NCBI GenBank assembly: GCA_004026145.2
Contig: CP034992.1
Location: 18,408,605 to 18,472,604 of the forward strand
Reading direction: 5' to 3'
From: Takifugu bimaculatus
Taxonomy: Eukaryota; Chordata; Actinopteri; Tetraodontiformes; Tetraodontidae
Length of the DNA: 64,000 bases
The number at the start of each line of letters is the position of its first letter. The stretch's first letter is position 1. This document shows positions 55,146 through 64,000 of this stretch, in pieces. The notes under the pieces are model-generated. The model was not told the origin of the DNA, did not search any database, and was given only the letters and a program-made list of their open reading frames with translations. A program made the translations under genes and the position numbers.

Positions 55146-56556
55146 AAAACTACTAAAAAGTCTAAATTTGTTGTTGTTAAACTGATTGATGCTCATGAAG
55201 TAATTGAACTTTCCAGAAAATGTTTAATTTTAATGTAAATGTATTTAAAGGCAATCAATTATTTAGTTAAATTAATCCAGTATCAGCAACGGGCATATTC
55301 CCCATGTCCTTGAACACATCTTCCCAGACTGGCACCAGCGGCCTTCTGTGAAGTGTCAAAGAGAAACCCAGCAGTCAGAATCTTTGTAGATTAAACCTCA
55401 CAACGGACTCTTTTCTTTAGGTGTCTGCTGCTGGTTTAAAGTATGGTCTGTGTCCGCGACAGCGAACCCAACAGCTTCACGTGAAACTAAGTGAACGGTG
55501 AAACTAAGTGAACGGTGGCATTCATCGACAACAAAATGTCCAACAAAAATAAATATCCACAGTCATTTTTCTCTCATCTGCAATGTACTTCTAAGATGTC
55601 TTAATGTGCAAGTTCTGTACAATGTCAGACCGCCTCCGTCCTCCTTTCCCAGCATCAAAACAAAAGTGATTTCAGCTGAAATCACTTCACATTCATCGAC
55701 TTGTTTCTGCAAAATAAAAGAGATGGAATCAAAGGTTAGAACTCAATCTCCCAGCAGGCATCGCTGTCGTCTGAACATTCCAGAGTCTGTGCTTTTGGGG
55801 GGGAAATAAAATAAAAAAAGGCTTGGGAGATTTAGAGAACAATAAATTAAAATCAAAGAATTGTCACTGCATTGGAACAGAAACGCTCAAGTTGCACTTC
55901 AAGTAATCACGGTCGGAGTGTCGCTCGTGATTGCACACATCTTTCCTTTTTTTCTTAAAAACATCTCAGCATCTTTCACTTTCTGGACAACCAAAGAGAT
56001 GTGTGAATTCTATCATATTCCCATGCTTTCTAAGAGTGCAGGGACTCAGACTGAGCCTGGAGCTTCAGCTGAGAGAGTAAAAGTTCGACATATTCAACAT
56101 AAAGACACAAACATCCAGGCATGCATTAGAAAGCACATCCCTGACCTAAAAAGACGACAAAGAGTTTGAGTATTTTGTACAGAGTCATACTTTGGTGTTC
56201 TGTGCATGCATATTTGCTGACCTCCATGCAAAAACTTCCCAAAACTCTTTTTTTAAATGTTTTTTTTTCAACTCTAAATATTGTTTCTCCCCAAAATACA
56301 TACATTGTAATTTGTATATAAAAATATATATATATAAAAAAGCCTAAATTTCCCTGCCATTTCATAAGCTTTATCTGAGATGCACTTTAGAACTATAATT
56401 GAGATTACAATCATCCTACAAGGGGATAACAGCCGAAGGATGATTTCTATCCAAATTTACAGTGTCAAAATTAATATAACGGCTGAAAACAAAAAAGAGT
56501 CGTGTATTTGCAACAATAGAGATAAAATGCAAAATTTTGCGGCACAGTACAATATG
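55146..56556. other. Spacer before RAP2C fragment
   Basis: No gene recognised. A 16-base direct repeat (GTGAAACTAAGTGAAC) lies at 55,481-55,514. Confidence 0.4.
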
Positions 56557-56751
56557 CTTGAATCTGAACGCGAGGTGTCCAGATCGGACGGACAGGCTCT
56601 GGCACAGGAGTGGGGCTGCCCCTTTATCGAGACCTCTGCCAAAAGCAAGATAATGGTGGACGAGTTGTTTGCAGAAATTGTCCATCAGATGAATTATTCC
56701 ACACTGCCAGAGAAGCAGGAGCAGTGTTGCACAGCCTGTGTGGTACAGTGA
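56557..56751 (+). pseudogene. rap2c: RAP2C-like C-terminal fragment
   Basis: The frame reads LESEREVSRSDGQALAQEWG, CPFIETSAKSKIMVDELFAE, QMNYSTLPEKQEQ and ends CCTACVVQ with TGA. This is the C-terminal third of a RAP2-family small GTPase: the SAK (G5) box is present and CVVQ is a CAAX prenylation box. QEQCC and CVVQ point to RAP2C rather than RAP2A or RAP2B. The GTP-binding G1-G4 boxes are missing and the sequence before codon L is unrelated and lacks a clear splice acceptor, so it is a truncated copy. A 3' UTR-like stretch with AATAAA near 57,267 follows. Confidence 0.8.
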
Positions 56752-57377
56752 AGCCGAGGTGCGAGCACATCAATTTCTAATTATTATTGGCTGTCTTTTT
56801 CTCTCTTTTTTCCCCCCCTCTGAATGTTACCAAAACTGAGCAGGCCACAGTCAGTTTCTACTCATTTAGAAAACGTGATGAAATGCTCCTGCAGTGTCTG
56901 TAAATATTGTTTCCCAAGCTGAGGAGAAATGTGACACTTCGATGTCTGTGTGGGGTTTTCAGTAGAGTGTAAGAGACATTAGAGACGAGCTGGAGGTGAG
57001 AAAGGCAAGTGGGTGGCAGTTGTTTTTTATGTGCCTTACGATAAGATAGACAAAGTTTCTTGCACAAATGCATGAGAAGCTCAGTGCTGGAAGCAGAAAG
57101 GGGCGACTGAAACAGGCGGTCTGTGAGCCGAGGCGTGGAAAAGGGAAAATGTGTGATAATTTGTTTGTCTGATCCTCGTAAGAGAGTGTATTTTGTTTGG
57201 CTTTGCCCCTTTTTTGGATTTCTTTAGTTTATTTGGTTTTTTGGTTTCATCCTGCGTTTTGAGTTTGAATAAAGACTGTTGCTTCCTTAAAGTTCTGCGC
57301 TCGAGTCCTCTGAGTGAGTATTGTCATCGACCTGGACAATGTGTACAAGCATTAGAAAAGTGAAAAGGACAGACGTC
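56752..57377 (+). other. RAP2C fragment 3' UTR-like region
   Basis: Follows the stop codon and includes TTGAATAAAGACTG (AATAAA about 57,267), consistent with the 3' end of a transcript. No poly-A tract follows, which speaks for DNA-level duplication rather than retroposition. Unit C begins abruptly at 57,378. Confidence 0.45.
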
Positions 57378-57676
57378 CTTTGACGGACTCTACCCAAGAC
57401 GAAAAGAGTGGTATGTTAAACCATGTCAATTTCCCCCATTCCGTGGGGTGTTGAACAATAATAAAGTGTCCCGGGGTGATTCAAATTGACACGATTCTTT
57501 GTCACTGACATGGAAAAAATCTGACGTGTGAGCTCTGGAATGAAACCAAGTGTCCGCGGCGCGTGTGTGTTTCCTTGTATCGTGTGTTTATATCATGTGA
57601 GGGCGGGGGCACTGAAATTGTCTCTTCAGTAATGATAACTTTATGTTGTTCAACTGTCTTCTTTCCTTTATCCTAG

Positions 57677-58740
57677 TTCCCATAGCTCCTGTTCCCATGC
57701 CTGTCCCTGACCACGACATGAGCAAGTGGATCTGCTCACAACATCAAAAGCTGTGGATGAGGACGGAGCTTCAACAACTTGGGTTGTGGCCTGGGTCCCG
57801 ACCAGTGCATAACCCTGGGAACGCAATTTCTCTTTGGCGTCTTCCTCCTCAGCCGGAGCTACTGGACATGGTGGCTGAGCTCCCGTCCCCCAACTTTTTT
57901 CAGCTCCATCCATTTTTCATTTGGAAGCCAGAGAGCCACATCACGGTCAGGTTGAGGAACAATGACATCCTGCCGTGCCTCCATAGCTGTCCTCGTCCTC
58001 AGGTGGTCTCTGCAGGCGTGGGCAGACCTGGAGTGATCGTCAGCGTCCGTGGCCAGTATTTTATCTTTTCCTCGCGACTCTGCTGCAAGGCCTGTCGCAG
58101 GAACTGGTCCTGACAACCCTCCATGGGTGGAGAAGCTGCCCGTGCGCTTTACTAACCTTTTGCCTGCATTCCTGACTTACAAGAAGGCTGTGTGCAAGTC
58201 GGTAATGGATGAACTGCGGCGTTCTGGCAAGTCACCGACCGATATGGCGAACCAGGTGAATGAGCTCATGCACCTCAAGTATGAACGAGCTCACCTGGCG
58301 TATCTGCACGCTGTACAGAACGTCAGGGAGGCCGAGGCTGGGGCGTACGGACAGAGAACCATCGGCCAGTACGTGAGGATGGAAGATCGGCCACGTGCTT
58401 TCGGGCCATACGAGGACCAAGAAGGTTGGGGTGGGGTGTCTGTGTCCGGATTCTACCTGACTGGCTGCCTGCTGGATGAGTTCAAGCGTCAACAGCCGTC
58501 TCTGACCAAGCTCCTCCAGGGCACGTTGGGGCAGGTTTTCAGGTCGGACCACACGAGGAAGATGGCGAGGAAGGTGACACTGGCATCTGGAGCCATGTCC
58601 AGTTTCGCAGTGATGAATGAGAACTGGCTCATTGTGTCCTGGGTGATGGTTCAGGCTGAGACAGAAAGGTCCCTGCATCCGATGTAGCAAGGAATGGCCC
58701 AGAGGTACAGCCACGCTGGGGTGGAAAAGGCCGGCTACCA
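57677..58740 (+). pseudogene. DUF6729-like gene, copy C: central exon, frameshifted and with shared TAG
   Basis: Same exon as 3,842-4,919. Two bases are missing at about 58,110 (TGGTCCTGAC for TGGTCCGCTGAC), which shifts the frame right after the second cysteine motif. The downstream frame (from WVEKLPVRFTNLLP) then runs to the same TAG as in A and B (58,685-58,687). The donor region after GYHW is deleted, and the exon is fused to the next segment at about 58,741. Confidence 0.65.
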
Positions 58741-59357
58741 CTTTTATGCCAGCTCCTTTCTGCCGCCTTCTCTGTGGTCGATCAGGAAGACCTGAAGAGT
58801 CTCCGTGATGCCTACGAGTTCTGCGGAATCCGTCCAGCCAACCCCACCAAACGGCACGTCCGAGAGCACTGCAGAACTAAAATTCCACAACCCAGCGAGC
58901 TGCTGGAGAGAGTGGAGAGAGTTCTGCAGCACTTTCACCTGGCCACGGACCCTAACCATGTCCCACTCTTCAAGCCATCCATGCTGAAGACGTGGCGCGT
59001 TCAGAGGGTTCACATCCTCCGTGGTTGCCTCAGTGACCCAGAACTGTCTGAGGGGATAATGGACAGGGACGGAGGGACCCTTCAGCTAAACCACGTAGCG
59101 GGCGAAGGTGCCAAAGTCCCCGTCTGGATCCCTGTCCGTGGTACATCTCAGCAGGAGGGCTACCATTTCCAGCAGGCCCAGTGGGTCACGGGTACGCAGG
59201 TCTCCCCTGAACTGTTCCAGGCCCAGGCCATGACCGGCGTTGTGCGGTGGAACTTTCAGCGACCGGTAGACATGAAGAAGCCCGGCGCCGTCCTCCCTGC
59301 TGTCTTTGACCCTGCCTCAACGATAATCGTGTTTTTCAGAGCGGCATGTTGGAATTA
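58741..59357 (+). pseudogene. DUF6729-like gene, copy C: middle exon
   Basis: Only this copy keeps the start of the segment: SAAFSVVDQEDLKSLRDAYE, FCGIRPANPTKRHVREHC and LERVERVLQHFHLATDPNHV, leading into RVHILRGCLSD, VPVWIPVRGTSQQEGYHF and VVRWNFQRP. It then jumps from VFDPAS directly to TIIVFFRAACWN, losing the LSDRDTGE...LPLDWDKHK part retained in A and B. Copy C therefore complements the deletions of the other two. Confidence 0.6.
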
Positions 59358-59542
59358 AGGCCTTCGAATGATTGAAAATAAATAGATTTAGTTAGGTTGT
59401 GGTCAGTGTATCTCAATCTTTTGATGTGTTAAATATGACACTTTCTGTTATTAAGGGATGGATATTAATGTGTTTTCTCAATAGCCCATATCGCGATAAT
59501 ATGAGTTACTAAGGATGCATTATTGCTTTGTTTGTGTTCCAG

Positions 59543-60342
59543 ACGTCTCTGGAGCTTTGCCCCTGCCGCTGAAGTCCTCGCCGAGGAGCGCCCGCACTGG
59601 ACCCATGAAGACTGGTGGTGGAGTGTTTGTCTTGGACCACACACGCTGGACTCTTCCCATGAAAGACGCTATTGATAGTTTGCTGCAGTATCATCATGGG
59701 GACAAGGACATCCTGAGGCTTGTGGATCGAGACTACGCAGACATGGTCCATCGGTCTGCGGCCGATCCGAACAGCTTGCTCCGCCCCACAACCAGGTCTC
59801 ACATATCCCGCTATGTGAAGCATCTGGCAAAGCTGTTGAACACCAGTTCTTCTCTGAACACCAGCCCAGAGAAGCTCCTGGAGACTCAACAGCTGTGGTA
59901 CTCCTTGACAGAGGGGAGCAAAACAACCAGCGTTCCTGTAGTCACCATGGAGACGGCTGTTGTCACTCCTCCCACAGCCGCCCTGCCCACGCCTCTGACG
60001 CAGGATTCCATTGAAAAAATTGTGCAGGGCATTCTAGAGATGGAGCAGCAGCAGCAGCGACCAGAGCAGAAGATGAGACAGACCAAACCCTGTCTGGCCT
60101 GTGGACAGCCCAAGTCTCCGTATGGGACGGGTGGATCTTCCATCCACTTTTTCTATCAGCAGGGTCCTGTTCGCTACTTCTACTGCTCAAGGAAGGTGCA
60201 TCAGACTTATGCTGCTGAGGGACTCTCTGACCCCAGAATGCCCTTTGAACAATTTGCCGCGTCAGAGTTTTTCCAGAGGGAGCTGGAGGCCCCCAAAAAG
60301 CATGTGGAGGACAAAGCTCAGAGACAGATCGGCTGTGTTTAG
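59543..60342 (+). CDS. DUF6729-like gene, copy C: C-terminal exon (open)
   Basis: Same as 5,639-6,438, open to TAG at 60,340-60,342, with the CLACGQPKS and FYCSRKV motifs. A few substitutions (for example KKHVEDK near the end). Confidence 0.6.
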
Positions 60343-62905
60343 CTTCATGATGGCGTCTCAGATGATATTCTTTCATTACCGCCACCCTTTCTCCACTCAG
60401 AAGACACCCAGGTTTCCCAGCTGCCTCCGTGAACATGTGCTCCCACTCCCACCTTGTTTGAACCCCCGGTTCTCAGTGTCCACCTTCCCTTTTGCCATTT
60501 TATGGGGATCTGAAAGTTAACTTTTGCTGTTATGCTAATGACTACTGATAAATAATGAAATGAAGCCACCTCCCGCTCAGACTGTCACCGTTGCATTGTG
60601 GGAAATGTAGTATTGGCCTGTGTAAAACATCTGCGGCCTGTGGGCCGGTTCTAATAATAAATCAATATCATCCCGGGGGCCATAGAAAACGCTCGACCTT
60701 GACTCTGACATATGAGCTTTAAATGATTTCTTTTGACTCCCATTTATTTGGCTGTTTGGATATCATCTTTGCTAGTGTGTGTGCGCGCGCTCTATGGAAC
60801 TGGCATAAAGGATGTTAAAATTAGTCTAAATTAGTCTAAATTAAATAAAAATCCATCCATTCATCATTCCCAACAGGCGATGTTTGATTAGAAACTCTTT
60901 CTGAACTCTGGTGCTCTGAAACATCTCCGCTTCCATTTTCAGCTGTTTTTATTCTCAATAACATCAAATCATCCATCCATCCAAATCGTGGTCCTGTTGG
61001 ACCACCAAAGGACAAACACTTTCCATTTAGCACGGACAAAAAAACCCAAATCCTGTTTAGCAAAGAAGTTGTGGGGAGAGTTTGAGGAGCGTTTCTGAGG
61101 AACACGCTGCCATATTGGGTCCAAGCTGCTGGGGTTTTTGTTGTTTCCAGGTGAATCGGTGGGCAGCGGCGTTACCGCCTGTCTCTGCCCCCCCCACCCC
61201 CCTCTCCCCGTGGTCGTGGTCACGCCGGGCATCTTTACTGGTCCCGTTTTAAACAGGTTCTGTTGGGAACAGGTGTTCTCCAGAACTGTATTTCAGGCTG
61301 CTGTGCGGAAGGGCTGTTTTCAGTAGCAATAGAGCCAGAGTGTGCCTGCTCCATATGAACCCCCCCAGGCCGTGCTTTCCTCCTGGCTGAGCCATAATCA
61401 GCTCTGGATGGACTGGTTCACGCTTGGACTGAGTCAAGATTTGATAGCTTGACTGATTCTTACAGTTTTGGATCAAACCCCCATCTGCTGATTCCAGGAG
61501 ATCTTTAAAGGATCTCAGAGCTTCAGATTTATGAAGCCTGCTCAGCCCCCGGCAGCGCTGATGAAACCATTTCATTCCTTCAAAAAAGCAGAACATGAAG
61601 CTCCAGAAAAGGTTTTTGGATCAAGTTTCCAACAGAACGAGGACAAGTGGGTAAAAGCGCCACTTTAAAGCCTCCAGGCCTCAGAAAACATCCACCTTTA
61701 GGATGCCTGACTTTAGAGGATCGTCGGTTCGCTCCGAGCACAAGAACAAACATGTTTAACCTCAGTCCAAGAACATCTGACCTGAAATGATCAGAAACCT
61801 TCAGCGTAAAAAGATGGTGGAGAGAAAGCTGCTGGGAGGTTCTCAGAAGAGAAGTGGCATTAAAGCCAGCTGGAAGAGTCCAGCCTGCTTCCTGCTCCTC
61901 CAAACAGGCGTCTCCACACCAACACTGAGGAACACGGGCTTCTGTTCTTCCTTCTTCTCTTCTGACTATTGTGTGTTTGATGAATGCAGCATCCACTCAC
62001 TGCCCCCCCCCCCCCCCCCTCCCCTCATTTACACTGCTCCTGGTTTCACAGTGCTCCTCAGACAGATGCAACCAGAGACACTGATGCCATCAGACAATAA
62101 ACCTGAGTGTTTTTGTGTCTGGTTATTAACATGTTCCATGCTTTTCCTTCTGCAACAGTTCATCACACCTGCTCAGGGAAACCTCGGTGTAAAGGAGGTG
62201 AAGCCGTGCCTCAGTGACTCTACTTTGGTGTTTTAGAAACTAACAGTTATTAGATGAATATACAGTGTGCACGTACGCGCACACGTGTGTATAAACACTT
62301 AATACACACGTGTGCGTTGATGTAGACTTTTTAGTACTTTGGGTTCATAGATTTTTTAGTATTTTGCAGATACGTGTCTGTATATAAACCAGATCCTCCT
62401 GTAATAAAGAACTAAAGGCTGACTGTTGTCACGTGACCTGTCTCCGTCTGTGTCCGATGATGGAACCTGCCTGGAACATCTGGTCCACAGAAAAAGCAAA
62501 ACAGCTCACACAACTGGTCCAGTTTAGACCCAAAAATGACAATAAATAATGAAAATGTGTGACACAATAGAAAAATGGACGAACTTTCTATTGGTCATTG
62601 ACAGTTTCACTCATCAGATTTCATCAGAAATATTTAAACCAACAAACTACACACAGAACAGCAAAGTTTAGAGCTTAAAGGGAGCGACAGGTGAAGATTT
62701 AAAGCTCAACGCAGCTGAAGAAGTTCCAAAAAGGAGAAATATCATGTGGTGCTTTACCGCCACCCGGTGGACACGCGTGGAACTGCAGACAATAGTTAAA
62801 CGCGCTCCGACACATTCTGACCTCTGCTGCTCCTCCTGGACTCCAGGGCTGCAGAAATATGCTGCTTTTACAAGTCTTTCAAATCTGTCAAGCATCATAA
62901 ATCTT
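60343..62905. other. Non-coding interval, unit C
   Basis: Counterpart of 6,439-8,950, including the ZNF143-like site at 60,593-60,611 and C-runs at 61,188 and 62,004. No gene is seen. Confidence 0.55.
60593..60611 (-). promoter_or_regulatory. ZNF143/THAP11-type motif, unit C
   Basis: GCATTGTGGGAAATGTAGT, identical to units A and B. Confidence 0.45.
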
Positions 62906-63283
62906 ATTTATTTAACCAGGTTGAATAATGGCGGAGAATGGTGTCCGAAAAGCGTCTTTATTTTAAAGTGAACAAGAACAGTTCGGTCCGCGTTCACAGA
63001 GAGGCGGAGAGACCTCGAGAGAGTCCAAAACAAGTCCGCGAGGAAAACTCTCCAAAATCGTCAAGCCACAGAAGTCAGGGTTTGGCGATGAGGACGAAAA
63101 CACTCCGCCGCTGGCAGACGGGAGTTCTGTCCTTAAATCTAACGGGAGATTGAAGAGAGACCGCAGGTGCGTGTGTCTGCGGGGCCAGCTGTGGCTGATG
63201 AGCGGCTCCTCCACGCCCCCTGCAGGTAGACACCCGCAACAACGGTCCCAGAAAGTGGGAACCCAACAAACCAGTTTTTCAAA
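62906..63283. repeat. Inserted repeat upstream of NLR in unit C
   Basis: Same block and same position as 8,955-9,330 in unit A, absent from unit B. Confidence 0.6.
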
Positions 63284-63289
63284 GTATTC

Positions 63290-63637
63290 CTTTCAGACTA
63301 AGCAGGAAGACTGAAGACCGACAAGGTGAGTGGAAACGAAGAGCATTATTGAAAAGAATTGACAGTTGTGTTTGGAGATAAAATCAAGATTTGATTCAAC
63401 TAGACTTCATATTTAGTTTAGCACAAAACATCATTATGCATTATAAATGAATAGGTCTTATTTAACATTCTTATAGTCTGGCTTTAGTTATAGTTGAATA
63501 GTCTTTCTAAGTGAAGTTTAGTTTATTTTTACACTCTTTGCTACTGATTCTAAAAGAACTTTAAACCCTCCCAGAATGCTTTAATGGTAGTAATATATAC
63601 GCCATAAAGCTGTTGATTAGGTTTTAAAAGTGAAAGT
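63290..63637 (+). promoter_or_regulatory. NLR 5' exon and promoter module, unit C
   Basis: The first 5' exon ends CGACAAG|GTGAGT at 63,325/63,326. CCCTCCCAGAATGC is at 63,566 and the ISRE-like AAAAGTGAAAGT at 63,626-63,637. The NLR coding exons lie beyond the window. Confidence 0.45.
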
Positions 63638-64000
63638 ATTCTCTTCAGACGAAGCAGGAAGAGCGACATTTTGTGACAGGTGAAAAGCTCATAAAGTTAT
63701 TAGAGTTGTTCAACAGTCCAGGTTACAGCTGGATATTTTGGTATTATTTAAGACAATAAACTTTAAAAATAATTAACTAAATCCACACAGGATCACAGGA
63801 CACCAACAGGATTTTGGGTTCATGTTGCACGTTTTCTCACAGTGGTTTATTGTTCTATGTTGTGGAACCACTGTGAAAGAAATGCAGGAGTGGGTGTCAT
63901 TTCTTTCATCTATTTTAAATAGAGCAGTGATCTTTGAGGACTTGGATCATAGAAATAATTGAAGAGGGGAACAAATGAGGGAAGTTAAAAAGTCCTGACT

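Larger units (their letters stand above)
57378..64000 (+). repeat. Segmental duplication unit C (partial)
   Basis: Third copy of the unit. It begins inside a linker exon of the DUF6729-like gene (CCTTTGACGGACTCTACCC, equal to 3,541 in unit A) and runs to the window end, before the NLR coding exons. In the NLR upstream region it is more like unit A than B. Confidence 0.93.

Overview
The window reads as ray-finned (teleost) fish genomic DNA. The evidence is vertebrate-style GT/AG introns, an NLRC3-like FISNA-NACHT-LRR receptor of the type amplified in fishes, a Tc1-like DNA transposon with long inverted repeats, L2-type and APE/RT-type LINE pieces, a stray 5S rRNA copy, and recognisable CNEP1R1 and RAP2C sequences.

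Layout. A large unit is present three times in direct orientation: unit A (about 1-17,888, cut by the left edge), unit B (about 27,918-43,471) and unit C (about 57,378-64,000, cut by the right edge). Each unit carries (i) a multi-exon gene of a fish family resembling DUF6729 proteins with a transposase-like core, (ii) about 2.5 kb without recognisable genes, and (iii) an NLRC3-like receptor gene. In unit A the NLR exons join in frame to an uninterrupted protein of 1,049 residues with six LRR exons. In unit B the NLR has two nonsense codons and only three LRR exons, two of which look like products of LRR-exon recombination. Unit C ends before its NLR coding exons.

The DUF6729-like gene is damaged in every copy. 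All three share an in-frame TAG at the same codon of the central exon, and each lacks a different piece of the middle, so decay probably began before the unit was amplified. Its last exon (about 275 codons) is open in all three.

Spacer A-B (17,889-27,917) holds a 5'-truncated L2-like LINE, a decayed APE/RT LINE on the minus strand ending in a tetranucleotide repeat, an unrecognised three-exon gene (24,384-26,129) and a 5S rRNA copy on the minus strand. The gene encodes a proline-rich repeat protein with a Gly-Cys-Ser-Cys start and two ITIM-like tyrosine motifs near its C-terminus.

Spacer B-C (43,472-57,377) holds LINE and hAT remnants, a candidate DNA transposon with C2H2 zinc-finger coding sequence and a long palindrome, an intact intronless CNEP1R1 CDS plus a partial second copy, long GATA repeats, an LTR-like element and a RAP2C 3' fragment.

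How it fits together: the main theme is an innate-immune receptor gene amplified together with a transposase-like neighbour, then diversified by LRR-exon recombination, promoter replacement and pseudogenisation. Candidate interferon-response elements lie upstream of the NLRs. Family assignments are from recall of protein families; no database search was run.
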